DNA of 64,000 nt from Treponema sp. (GTDB lineage Bacteria > Spirochaetota > Spirochaetia > Treponematales > Treponemataceae). Position 1 is the first letter of the stretch, and each line of letters begins with the position of its first letter. Of the stretch, positions 17,027 to 25,274 are shown piece by piece. The notes beneath the pieces were generated by a model. That model saw only the letters and a program-made list of their open reading frames with translations. It ran no database searches and was not told the DNA's origin. Position numbers and translations under genes: made by a program. Where the stretch lies: NCBI GenBank assembly GCA_024695475.1, contig JAILIC010000010.1, positions 1-64,000 on the forward strand. Reading direction: 5' to 3'.

Positions 17027-18016
17027 TCAAGACTTTTTGTTTTTGCCAATAAGCTTGCCACGAGAAATGTAATCCATGCCTGCCAGTTTTTTATGACTGA
17101 CAGGCTTTTTTATTGCATTGTGATTCATTTCTGGCATGGTGTGTGCTTCACGTTTATTCCAGATAGGTGTTGCTGGATGCGGGTCTCCTTTTTGGACATA
17201 GGTAAGCCATTCCTCTGGTTCTGCAACCTCAAATTTGAGGTGTTTACCGGTAAATGGATGGTCAAATTCCAGAGTCCGTGCATGGAGAGCAAGGCGCTTA
17301 AATGGATCTGTCTTTGCACGATAGTTTTCGTCCCCTGCCAGTGGATAACCCATATAAGATAAATGAGCACGAATCTGATTTTTACGACCGGTATCAAGGC
17401 TTAATTCAAACAGTGTATGAGTTAATCCCTGTGCTATGATTGTATAGTTTGTACGCGCTGAGATTGTTTTAAACTCTGCCTTACCGTCTTTAAAATGAAG
17501 GTTACGTTCATAAATTGAAGTAGCCTCATGAGATTGGTGTGCACGATGTTTGTAGGCACTTTCAGAAGGTGTATCGCTCGGACGGGGAACAAAACCGATA
17601 TTGTGGGCGTTATAGGCAAGCGGTGCATCAATACAGCCCTGAGGAGGCAACAATCCTTTTTTAGGATTTTCTGCTACTGCACGATATAAGCGTTCTGTTA
17701 CCATGGTATGCCACGTATCCATAATCTTTTTTTGAGCGGTTTCTGTCATGGCAAACATCATTACTCCAGAAGTATCCCGGTCAAGGCGGTGTACGACAAA
17801 TGGTCTATGATTTTTGGCATAAGAACCATTTTTACGCATTATCTGCTCAACGGCATCAATTGCAGTACGAGCTTTACTGCCCTCGTAGGGAACAGAGAGT
17901 ATACCAGATGGTTTTAGTATGATCATAAGATACGGGTCTTCATAAAGAATATCTACTTTTTCATGACCATAGTCTTTTTTATGTTCTCGTTTATACTGTG
18001 TACTTGCTTTTACCAT
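17027..18016 (-). CDS. RluA-family RNA pseudouridine synthase
   Basis: Isomerises uridine to pseudouridine in rRNA or tRNA. The catalytic motif VHRLDRDTSGVM carries the nucleophilic Asp. Further family segments are YEDPYLMIILKPSG, RKNQIRAHL and GDENYRA. No S4 domain is evident at the N-terminus, and the last 45 residues form a basic tail rich in His, Lys and Arg. 329 residues. SD AAAGGAG precedes the ATG. It lies 44 bases after slyX and probably shares its transcript. The target base cannot be told from sequence. Confidence 0.88.
   Translation of the reverse strand: MVKASTQYKREHKKDYGHEKVDILYEDPYLMIILKPSGILSVPYEGSKARTAIDAVEQIMRKNGSYAKNHRPFVVHRLDRDTSGVMMFAMTETAQKKIMDTWHTMVTERLYRAVAENPKKGLLPPQGCIDAPLAYNAHNIGFVPRPSDTPSESAYKHRAHQSHEATSIYERNLHFKDGKAEFKTISARTNYTIIAQGLTHTLFELSLDTGRKNQIRAHLSYMGYPLAGDENYRAKTDPFKRLALHARTLEFDHPFTGKHLKFEVAEPEEWLTYVQKGDPHPATPIWNKREAHTMPEMNHNAIKKPVSHKKLAGMDYISRGKLIGKNKKS
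17078..17112 (+). terminator. probable terminator for the M18 gene, located inside the convergent RluA gene
   Basis: GCCTGCCAGT (17078-17087) pairs with ACTGACAGGC (17095-17104), 9 of 10 positions, followed by a T tract on the + strand. It sits within the 3' coding part of the minus-strand pseudouridine synthase, about 65 bases after the M18 stop. Confidence 0.45.
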
Positions 18017-18060
18017 ATAAAACTCCTTTAGAACGGTTGCAGAATGCGCCAGTAATACTA

Positions 18061-18270
18061 TTAATAATGAGGGGGTTTGCGATTAGGAATTTCTTCTAAG
18101 GAATCAATAAGATCATGAAGTCGCCCAGAAAGGATTTGATTTTCTGTCTTAAGGACTTCAATCGTTTTGGTGTGTTCTACAGTAACTGCCTGTAATTGAT
18201 TCATAAAATCTTCTAAATAGGCAAGCTTTGTCTCTATTGCAGTAAGTCTGCTGTCTGTTTGAGTATCCAT
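18061..18270 (-). CDS. slyX: SlyX family protein
   Basis: A 69-residue protein, almost wholly one amphipathic helix with heptads (LTAIETKLAYLEDFMNQL), ending in the Pro/His-rich tail RKPPHY typical of SlyX. Such proteins are predicted to form coiled-coil dimers or trimers; the molecular role is unknown in all species. It precedes the RluA gene. The ATG lies inside an inverted repeat (18268-18315), with AAAGGG 13 bases upstream. Confidence 0.75.
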   Translation of the reverse strand: MDTQTDSRLTAIETKLAYLEDFMNQLQAVTVEHTKTIEVLKTENQILSGRLHDLIDSLEEIPNRKPPHY

Positions 18271-18315
18271 GCGTGCATTGTATCCCTTTGTTAAAAGGTA
18301 ATCAACGCACGCATG
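18268..18315 (-). repeat. inverted repeat enclosing the slyX start
   Basis: CATGCGTGC (18268-18276) and GCACGCATG (18307-18315) are perfectly complementary; a small CCTTT/AAAGG hairpin lies in the loop. The left arm contains the slyX start codon and the loop contains its SD. It has no T tract on the minus strand, so it is not a normal terminator of the upstream chemoreceptor gene. Confidence 0.5.
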
Positions 18316-18323
18316 AGATATCT

Positions 18324-20417
18324 TTAGACCTTAAATTGATCTATTTGTTTACCAATTTCGTTTATGGAGTCTTCCATTTGTGTAGCAATAGCACGTAAAG
18401 CTTCGCCTGTCTCATTGATTTTTTGAGCACCAACGGTCATTTCTTTTACGCTGTCTTCCATAAGACCAGTAGTATCCTGCAGTGTTCGTACTTCATCAAG
18501 AATGGCTTTGTTACCCGCTGACATTTCAGCACTTGCCGTTTTTACTTCAAGGGAACTATCATTCATCGTATGCAAAACATTGCTTATCTGCTGTGAGCCG
18601 GCATTTTGCTCTTCCATGGCAGCCTTAATCTGGCGAACCAATTGGTCAGTTTCTTTTATCTTGATGGTAACGGTGTCAAAAGCGACGCTAGACTGTTCTG
18701 ATGAAGAAACAACTTCACTTATGGAATGTTGAATATTACTCAACTGCTCACCAATAGTCTTTGACTGAGAGGTAGAAGTTTCTGACAGTTTGCGGATTTC
18801 GTCAGCAACAACGGCAAAACCTTTACCAGCTTCACCAGCGTGAGCAGCTTCGATGGCGGCATTCATTGCCAGCAAGTTGGTCTGTTCTGCAATGGCAGAA
18901 ATTGCAGCATTTGCTTCCTGTAAGGTCTCGCTTTGACCTTTAATCTGCTCAATTTTGTCATTGACGTCATTTTGTACTTGCAGACCATTTTGTGCTTTTT
19001 CAATTAAATCATTGAAAGATGCAGACATTTTTTCAACAGACTGATTTACAGAGCCGATATTACCGATCATCTGCTCAACAGCAGCAGAGGCCTCAGCAAC
19101 ACCGCTTGTTTGTTTATCAATCATCTTTTCGAGAGATTCAATATTAGAAGCAATTTCATTTACTGCCCCTGCAGTTTCATGAACACAGTTTGACTGGTTT
19201 GCAATCTGAGAGTGGACAGACTCAATATTTGCAAGAATTTCTGTTATAGAAGAAGATGTATTGTTTGTGCTGTCTTGCAGTTCAAGACCTGCGCTACCAA
19301 GTTTTTCTTTTGACTGCTTAACTTGTGTGATAATTTCCTGCAGTTTTGTCATAAATGTATTAAAACCGGTGACAACATCAGATATTTCGTTATTGCCTTT
19401 GTTGCTTATTCGTTTTGTTAAATCCGCATCCCCTGAGGCTACGTCAGCAATGGCAGTTTTAACATGTTTGAGCGGTTTGAGACCAATCGACATAGCAGCA
19501 CCGACTGTAATAAAGGAGATGATAAGCATGACTAAAGAGATTGTTCCGATAAATGAAGTCATGGTAGAAATACTATGATAAAAATCTTCATACCCACAAA
19601 CACCGAGTACGGACCAGTCAGTATCAGGTACGGGACGATAGGCGGCTATCATTTTCATGCCGTTGGCAGGATTTATAAAACTCTCGGTACCAGTATCGCC
19701 ACTCATCATTTTTTTAAGGATTGGCTTAATATTTTCGTCTGCATCGGTGTTTACATCCTGACCACTAAGTACCTCGTCAAAAACATTTGAGGCTATTGTG
19801 TGTCCTGTAGTGCGGCTTACAACTTGTATATGGGAATCCGAAGTACCAAATTTAAGCTTAGCTATTTGTTTTGAGAGGGTCTCGCCCATAACATTTATAA
19901 TGCAGCAGCCTACAGATTTGTGATTTTCATCAAAGACAGGCATGGCATATATTTGGAAAAACATGCCGTTGACAGGGCTGATGGTTGGGTCGGCAATATA
20001 GTTTTCTCCCCGTAGAGCTGCATCGATGTAAGGCCGTTTGATTTGGATTGCCTGTCCTGCAGCAGTATAACTTGATCCCTCGGGAGTGTAGAAACCGATA
20101 TTTTCGTAGTCATCAGTAAGTTTTGAAAGTTGAGAGAGCTGACGACATTTTTCGATGAGAGGTATATTGTCATCCCTGAGCATTTCAAGTCGTGATACTG
20201 CATCGAGCACTCGAAAGTTTTTTTCCATTTCACCTTTTATATTAGCAGCTGCAGTCTCGGTTACGGCATTGAGCAACTGATCGACCGAGTGGGTTGTTGA
20301 CTTTGTCGAAAGGTTAAGAGCAATAGATACAAGGATAACATTTGAAATAATAAATATTGTTAATACTATAGCAATAAGTTTAAATTGTAATGATGATAAA
20401 ATTTTTTTAAAGGACAT
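18324..20417 (-). CDS. methyl-accepting chemotaxis protein with dCache-type sensor
   Basis: Inner-membrane chemoreceptor of 697 residues. A TM helix at about 10-33, a periplasmic double-Cache domain to about 280 (contains FYTPEGSSYTAAG and KRPYIDAALRGENY), a second TM at about 285-307, HAMP, then the long signalling domain with the conserved hairpin tip [18 protein letters not shown] and ADEIRKLSE. dCache domains usually bind small metabolites such as amino acids. No CheR-binding pentapeptide is at the C-terminus. ATG 20417 is chosen because AGGAG is 10 bases upstream. It lies downstream of the pectate lyase terminator. Confidence 0.93.
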   Translation of the reverse strand: MSFKKILSSLQFKLIAIVLTIFIISNVILVSIALNLSTKSTTHSVDQLLNAVTETAAANIKGEMEKNFRVLDAVSRLEMLRDDNIPLIEKCRQLSQLSKLTDDYENIGFYTPEGSSYTAAGQAIQIKRPYIDAALRGENYIADPTISPVNGMFFQIYAMPVFDENHKSVGCCIINVMGETLSKQIAKLKFGTSDSHIQVVSRTTGHTIASNVFDEVLSGQDVNTDADENIKPILKKMMSGDTGTESFINPANGMKMIAAYRPVPDTDWSVLGVCGYEDFYHSISTMTSFIGTISLVMLIISFITVGAAMSIGLKPLKHVKTAIADVASGDADLTKRISNKGNNEISDVVTGFNTFMTKLQEIITQVKQSKEKLGSAGLELQDSTNNTSSSITEILANIESVHSQIANQSNCVHETAGAVNEIASNIESLEKMIDKQTSGVAEASAAVEQMIGNIGSVNQSVEKMSASFNDLIEKAQNGLQVQNDVNDKIEQIKGQSETLQEANAAISAIAEQTNLLAMNAAIEAAHAGEAGKGFAVVADEIRKLSETSTSQSKTIGEQLSNIQHSISEVVSSSEQSSVAFDTVTIKIKETDQLVRQIKAAMEEQNAGSQQISNVLHTMNDSSLEVKTASAEMSAGNKAILDEVRTLQDTTGLMEDSVKEMTVGAQKINETGEALRAIATQMEDSINEIGKQIDQFKV

Positions 20418-20466
20418 AAGCAGCATTCTCCTAACTATTAGTATCGGAATAACAGTCTTAATATAT

Positions 20467-20507
20467 TATAAAAAAATTATCCTGCTTGAGATAGATACAA
20501 GCAGGAT
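20467..20507 (-). terminator. Rho-independent terminator after the pectate lyase gene
   Basis: Perfect 10-bp stem ATCCTGCTTG/CAAGCAGGAT (20479-20488 with 20498-20507), followed on the minus strand by AATTTTTTTATAAT. Confidence 0.88.
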
Positions 20508-20514
20508 ATGTATG

Positions 20515-23448
20515 TTATTTTATAATGGCACCTGCGTTCATTGGTGCATTGCTGTTAAGCGTAAACAGTCCATGTAAATCAATTGTACCTTTGTCGGTTA
20601 ACGTTGGTCTGACGCTTGTGTCAGTGTTCTCAAAAATCGTGTCATTGAGTATTTCGTCTTTGCTGTTTTTAGCATTGGAACCGTCAAAGAAGTACGTTGA
20701 TTCACTCAGCAAGGTTGGTTGCTCAACAATGTTGTCTGCCCCTTCTGCTTTGAGCGAAATGACGCCTTTTGCACTAAAGTCACGTGGCGAGTTTGTTCCC
20801 TTGCCGTACAAGGTGATATTTGTGCCTTTGTTGCCATAACTGGTAACATTTTCTAGCTGTAGTGCCGGGTTAGAGTTACTTGTAATGCCTGCAGCTCCGT
20901 TTTCATAAGCGATGGAATTACGTAATACGTGCTTGACTGCAATACCGTCACCACCCATCTTAAAACCGTTGCCATCTCCATTGCCACTGCCATCAAGCCG
21001 GCTGCCGTTCCTGTAGGCAATACATTGATCAATCAACACTTCACCGATGGGGCCTGTTTCTATCTTGCTAAACAAATCCCAGCCATCATCAATGTTGCTG
21101 TAAGCAATACAATAACGGAATACGTTACCGTCGCGACAGGTGAGCTTTGCAGCAAATCCGTCCGCATTGTTCATTGCTGGATCACAGTTGTTGTAGCTTT
21201 CGCAAGAAATGATAAGGTTTTTACGTGGCCATTTGGCCTGACCATCCACAGACGATCCAGACACCTGCAAACCAGTGTCACCGTTGTCATAGGTCTTTAC
21301 GTTGCGGATAATGTTATAACTGCCGCCAACCTGCATTCCTTTGATGTTGCCAAAGGTCTTTGTAATATCGATGTTTTCGATTTCCCAGTAATTTCCCCAT
21401 AGTACAAAGCCGGATTTAGCATTGCTAAAATCAAGAATTGCACGCTCGTTGTCCTCTGTCGTAAGCTTTTTACGGAAAAGCGGAGTGCCGTTGTTACCAC
21501 GATCGATGACAATACCAGACTGCATGTAATATGTTCCGCCTTTGAGGACGATTTTTTGTCCTGGTTTAACGTAATACATAGCTGTTATGAGGTCTAGCGG
21601 AGACTCTTTTGTACCTTTGCCAAAAGCATCGCCGTTTTGGTCAACATAAAGCTTTGAGCCTTTATAGCCTTTTACGATAACTGACTGCACATCGGTTACG
21701 CTCTTGTAGTTTTCTTCATAATCGCCCTTTGTGGCGTTGTATTGTGCAATAACTTGATGTGTACCAGGCTTGTAAGTACTGTCTGGAGTAAACGTAATCG
21801 TCAAGTCATTCATATTTTTTTGCAAGTGTATTTTCTTTATAAAATCGACATTTGCCTTAACTGGTGCGTTATGAATGAGAACTCTGCCTTTTTTGTCTGT
21901 GACGGTAATGTGACCATCAGCATTTGTTGTGTACACAAAGGGATACTTTGTGCTGTAATACGATGTTGGACAGTTTACAACGTGAGTGAGTGGTATAAGT
22001 TCTGGCGGCTCTTCAAGAGCGGGAGGGTCGTTTTTTGGATCGGTAACCGTAAAAACAACGTCACTAAACGTGGCATTCATACCACGGGCAACTGCAAATC
22101 CTACATAAATGTGGTCTTTGTCCAGCTGACGGAGCTTTGTGTTATCCGTATCGTACATAATGTACTCGGTGATTGTGTCGTCGCTGGCATATTCCTTTTT
22201 GTAGATTGCGTGATAGCCTGTATTATCTTTTTTGAGGGTAATGCGATACGTGTCTCCTGTTTTTACAGTATCTGATCCTTGGTCGTAGCTAAATGCCTTT
22301 GCTTCGCTCTTTCCAAATTGTGCAATGCCAGAGTCTCCCATTTCAATTACGTCTCTTGTAATGCCCGAGACAAAACGTGCACCAACACCATCTTTGATTT
22401 CTTTTTTTGTACCATTGACGTGTGTCGTAAATTTCCAAGACAGAATTGCAGCAGAGTTTGTGTAATGGTTTTTCGAGTTTACTTTGTCTTGACCAAGGCT
22501 GTCCATCGCGATAAGACCAAAGCCTTCCTGTCCGTCTGGTGACTGATTGATGTAGTCAATGTGGACGGTTGCGGTAAACTCGAAGTTTTCTTTTTCTGGG
22601 TCAAGTACGGTATAATAATACGAAATACCGTCATGGAAGGCGGTAAACTTGCCACCTTTTTTGTTTATGGCACCAGTATCCTTATTATAATCACAAGAAT
22701 TGAGCGAAAACTTGAGATCGTTTGGATCAATCATTTTGAGCGTGTTAAGCTCGCTATTAGACGACTGCCCAAACCAAGTAAAGTTCCAAACTCGTTCTGC
22801 TTCGGCATTTATCTTTTTGTGCAAGGTGTCAGAAATAACAGATTCTGTGCCTCGCAATGCCGTAACGCTGATATCAGTAAAACTGCCTGCACGTAATCCG
22901 GTAATGTGGGCTTCTGTACTGCTTACCTCTTTGCTTACTTTTGTGCCACTTGCATCTGTGTAAGTTAAGGTATAGCCAGTAGCTTCTTTAACTGCGTCCC
23001 AGATAACGCTTACCGTTCCATTACCTTGGTTTAGTGCACTGATGACAGGCTTTTCAAGTGGAAGGGTAAAAGTAAAGTCTACGGCAGCACTTTCGTGTTT
23101 TACGGTCTCATCGTTACGAATACCATACACTTTAAATGTGTATGTTCCAGAAGCAGGCGGTGTAAACATAGCAGATTTAGCAGCCTTGCGAGTTTTTCCG
23201 AGTTCCACTGTTTTTTTGGAGCCATTCTTGTCTGTCATTTCGACAATGCCAGAATCAGCTCCCGAATTGTCGCGAGGTGTTTCGAGCATAAACTGTACGA
23301 TGACGTTGTGGGCATCATTACTGTCGATTGCAATACCTGTAATTTGGGGATTTGGGGAATCCGTCCATGGTGCCCTCTCGTCTGCAAAAAACGGGAGCGA
23401 AACAAGAGCTGCTACAATAAGAGAAAGTATTCTTTTTTTCACTTTCAT
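20515..23448 (-). CDS. secreted pectate lyase, PL9-like, with fibronectin type III module
   Basis: 977 residues, secreted. The signal peptide covers about residues 1-22. An N-terminal beta-sandwich region with an FN3-like domain (about 130-215, with VSVIWDAVKEATGYTLTY) leads to a region that may bind carbohydrate (about 220-470) and then a parallel beta-helix (about 600-890). Within the helix, the segments NNADGFAAKLTCRDGNVF and DDGWDLFSK match family 9 polysaccharide lyases, whose conserved Asp residues bind catalytic calcium and whose Lys abstracts the proton in polygalacturonate cleavage. It follows a small secreted protein by 21 bases and ends at a strong terminator, so the two form an operon. 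It implies growth on pectin from plant material. Confidence 0.85.
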   Translation of the reverse strand: MKVKKRILSLIVAALVSLPFFADERAPWTDSPNPQITGIAIDSNDAHNVIVQFMLETPRDNSGADSGIVEMTDKNGSKKTVELGKTRKAAKSAMFTPPASGTYTFKVYGIRNDETVKHESAAVDFTFTLPLEKPVISALNQGNGTVSVIWDAVKEATGYTLTYTDASGTKVSKEVSSTEAHITGLRAGSFTDISVTALRGTESVISDTLHKKINAEAERVWNFTWFGQSSNSELNTLKMIDPNDLKFSLNSCDYNKDTGAINKKGGKFTAFHDGISYYYTVLDPEKENFEFTATVHIDYINQSPDGQEGFGLIAMDSLGQDKVNSKNHYTNSAAILSWKFTTHVNGTKKEIKDGVGARFVSGITRDVIEMGDSGIAQFGKSEAKAFSYDQGSDTVKTGDTYRITLKKDNTGYHAIYKKEYASDDTITEYIMYDTDNTKLRQLDKDHIYVGFAVARGMNATFSDVVFTVTDPKNDPPALEEPPELIPLTHVVNCPTSYYSTKYPFVYTTNADGHITVTDKKGRVLIHNAPVKANVDFIKKIHLQKNMNDLTITFTPDSTYKPGTHQVIAQYNATKGDYEENYKSVTDVQSVIVKGYKGSKLYVDQNGDAFGKGTKESPLDLITAMYYVKPGQKIVLKGGTYYMQSGIVIDRGNNGTPLFRKKLTTEDNERAILDFSNAKSGFVLWGNYWEIENIDITKTFGNIKGMQVGGSYNIIRNVKTYDNGDTGLQVSGSSVDGQAKWPRKNLIISCESYNNCDPAMNNADGFAAKLTCRDGNVFRYCIAYSNIDDGWDLFSKIETGPIGEVLIDQCIAYRNGSRLDGSGNGDGNGFKMGGDGIAVKHVLRNSIAYENGAAGITSNSNPALQLENVTSYGNKGTNITLYGKGTNSPRDFSAKGVISLKAEGADNIVEQPTLLSESTYFFDGSNAKNSKDEILNDTIFENTDTSVRPTLTDKGTIDLHGLFTLNSNAPMNAGAIIK

Positions 23449-23469
23449 ACTATTCCTAGCGTATGATTT

Positions 23470-23964
23470 TTACTTTACATCGATTTGATAAATATACATT
23501 CCACTTTCAGAAGAAAATGCATAGTATGTACCATCTTTTGGTGCTTTTGCTTTACCACGTGCTACGTTTCCTGGTGCTGCAGCGATCGAAAGCACATTGT
23601 TACCCTCAGCGTCTACCACTACGAGGGTGCGTGTGTCTGTTTTAGAAGAGGTGGCACAATCTACGGTAATTGTCTCTCCTGCTTTTGCAGGGAATGACAC
23701 ACAGCGGTATTCTGTGTTGCCTTTTCCCTTTAGATTGATTCTGAGATTAAACTGTTCTCCGTCTGCATTTTTAGGGAGTGGATCACCAGGGGCGTCGATT
23801 ACGACGGGCTTTTCTGCTGTCGACAAAATCTTAAATCCGTCTTCAAGTGCGCTCTCACTCGTTAAAGTACCTTTTTCGAGGTCGTTTGCGTTTACATACC
23901 CTTCTGCACATACACTGAGTGCTATAAGAGAAACGAGCGCTGTTACTGCTAAAATCTTTTTCAT
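23470..23964 (-). CDS. small secreted beta-rich protein, partner of the pectate lyase
   Basis: 164 residues with a clear signal peptide (MKKILAVTALVSLIALSVCA, cleavage near CAEG). The rest has alternating polar and hydrophobic strands, for example RCVSFPAKAGETITVD and TRTLVVVDAEGN, consistent with a beta-sandwich like those appended to pectate lyases. No catalytic motif is seen; an accessory carbohydrate-binding role is inferred from context. SD AAAGGAG precedes the ATG. It is first in the operon with the lyase. I could not identify a convincing promoter in 23965-24120, though TATACT occurs near 24030. Confidence 0.65.
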   Translation of the reverse strand: MKKILAVTALVSLIALSVCAEGYVNANDLEKGTLTSESALEDGFKILSTAEKPVVIDAPGDPLPKNADGEQFNLRINLKGKGNTEYRCVSFPAKAGETITVDCATSSKTDTRTLVVVDAEGNNVLSIAAAPGNVARGKAKAPKDGTYYAFSSESGMYIYQIDVK

Positions 23965-24120
23965 AAAACATCTCCTTTATTTTCATTCTTATTGAATGTC
24001 GTTATCTGTATAGATTTTAGTATAATGGTGGTTTTTTAAACTTTTCCGCAACATATTTTGAAAAATCCCGATGTGTGGGAGAAATCTCGCGATTTTAGCT
24101 GCCGGCAAACAAAAAGCTCT

Positions 24121-24157
24121 AAAAAAAATGCCCTGCCTGAGCGGAGTCAAGCAGGGC
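24121..24157 (-). terminator. Rho-independent terminator after the HU-DUF4469 gene
   Basis: Stem GCCCTGCCTGA (24130-24140) with TCAAGCAGGGC (24147-24157), 10 of 11 pairs, followed on the minus strand by eight T. It isolates the downstream pectate lyase operon. Confidence 0.9.
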
Positions 24158-24173
24158 AAAACACTATGCTACG

Positions 24174-24938
24174 TTATGACACGATGGTGACTATCTTACT
24201 GATAGCGGTTACTGGGGTTTGCAACTCTCTGCCACCTGAGCTGAATTTGGTACGGATGACAATGCGATACTCAGCATCAGTGAGCGAGTTTGGTACATAG
24301 AACTCCAGTTTTTTTGCTGTGTTGTGACTTATGGTTTTATTATCTACAGGCACCCAAGTGCTTTCGTCTTTGTTGGCTTCACCGTCATCGAGGACTGGTG
24401 CAAACCAGATGCCGGATTCTGTTCCTGCAATTTTAAGCTTGCTGCCGATTATCTTTACACCCTTGTTTTTCATCAGGCTGTCGTTTTGATCCTGATTAAA
24501 TGTATTGATGATGGTGTTGATGACAGGATTTGAATCAGTGATGATAACCTTATCGACTTTAAGGCTGTCTACGGATTCTTGAGCACGTTGACTTGGCGTA
24601 AAATTCAGTTTAAATCCCGGAATGCTTGATTCCCCTGGATTTGTGCCACTGACACTGCCATTGACAGTAATGTACAAGGTTCCCAATCCAAGAACATCGA
24701 CTGCCTTTGCATTTTGACATGCCTTGAGCATTTCGTCTCCCAGGAGGCTTGCCACATGCTGGATCATGTAGGGGCTGACACCGTTGTTTTTTTCGGAAAT
24801 GTCTGCAATCAGGTTTTCGAGGGTGACGGTGTTTCTAGTTACATGTCCGACAAAAGAGTTTTCATCGGAAACGAAATGATTTTTTCTCAACGATACGCTT
24901 AAAATGCTGTCAGCAGATTTAAAATTTGGATTTGTCAT
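24174..24938 (-). CDS. HU-like DNA-binding domain / DUF4469 protein
   Basis: 254 residues in two domains. Residues 1-130 resemble the IHF-class HU-like proteins: TLENLIADISEKN, a helical pair, then a beta arm VDVLGLGTLYITVNG. Residues about 150-254 form an Ig-like DUF4469 domain with GSKLKIAGTESGIWFAP and YRIVIRTKFSSGGREL. I know this architecture from Bacteroidota and treponemes; its role is undefined, though DNA binding by the N-terminal part is plausible. The start at 24938 has AAGGAG 8 bases before it. It is monocistronic. Upstream at 25034-25068 are two 13-bp direct repeats. Confidence 0.7.
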   Translation of the reverse strand: MTNPNFKSADSILSVSLRKNHFVSDENSFVGHVTRNTVTLENLIADISEKNNGVSPYMIQHVASLLGDEMLKACQNAKAVDVLGLGTLYITVNGSVSGTNPGESSIPGFKLNFTPSQRAQESVDSLKVDKVIITDSNPVINTIINTFNQDQNDSLMKNKGVKIIGSKLKIAGTESGIWFAPVLDDGEANKDESTWVPVDNKTISHNTAKKLEFYVPNSLTDAEYRIVIRTKFSSGGRELQTPVTAISKIVTIVS

Positions 24939-25033
24939 ATATATACTCCTTAATATGGTTTTGTCAAAGTCGAGTACAACGCGTTGATTTCGTACTTGAT
25001 GACCAGAGTATAGCCGTTTGTTTTTAACCTGTA

Positions 25034-25068
25034 TGTCAACCAAGGTAATATTTTTTGTCAACTTTGGT
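25034..25068 (-). repeat. pair of 13-bp direct repeats upstream of the HU-DUF4469 gene
   Basis: TGTCAACCAAGGT (25034-25046) and TGTCAACTTTGGT (25056-25068) match at 10 of 13 positions with a 22-bp period, about two helical turns. On the minus strand each ends in GTTGACA, so they may be operator half sites or overlapping -35 boxes. Confidence 0.4.
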
Positions 25069-25108
25069 ATGAATTTTCAAAAAATATTGTTTTTTTGAAA
25101 AAGAGTTG

Positions 25109-25218
25109 CCCAGACTGTCGGGGTTAGCGATGTGTGTGATGCTGGGTAAGCCGTGTGAGTGACCGTGGGTAAGCCATGTGTGTGACACGGGGTAAGGAGC
25201 CCCCAGAGTGTCGGGGGC
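25109..25218. repeat. three 23-bp tandem repeats bracketed by 15-bp direct repeats
   Basis: Three consecutive 23-bp units (25128-25150, 25151-25173, 25174-25196) share the core GTGTG(A/T)GTGA and end in GGGTAAG; units agree at 18-19 of 23 positions. The array is flanked by CCCAGACTGTCGGGG (25109-25123) and CCCAGAGTGTCGGGG (25202-25216), one mismatch; the right copy extends to a GCCCCC/GGGGGC hairpin (25199-25218). There are no spacers, so this is not a CRISPR array. Confidence 0.65.
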
Positions 25219-25274
25219 ATTACAAAATGCAGAATTGTATCTAGGCTTGTCTGGTAATGAAATAACAAAAACTT

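Larger units (their letters stand above)
24939..25274. other. 336-base intergenic region with direct repeats and a 23-bp repeat array
   Basis: No credible gene. The part near 24938 holds the SD and, at 25034-25046 and 25056-25068, direct repeats TGTCAACCAAGGT and TGTCAACTTTGGT with a 22-bp period. On the minus strand these contain TTGACA-like boxes. The part 25109-25218 is a GC-richer repeat island described separately. A 63-residue frame through the repeats on the minus strand is low complexity and not called. Confidence 0.6.

Noticed and set aside
20525-23488. Several long + strand frames opposite the pectate lyase gene (for example 21742-22275 and 20929-21402)
   Set aside because: They lack start signals and family motifs, and the minus strand carries a complete, motif-rich secreted enzyme with signal peptide, operon partner and terminator.
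25128-25196. Possible CRISPR array
   Set aside because: Only three imperfect units directly abutting, no spacers, no cas genes.
25077-25268. 63-codon minus-strand frame through the 23-bp repeats
   Set aside because: The peptide is only the translated repeat (His/Thr/Pro-rich), with no SD; the DNA repeat explains it.
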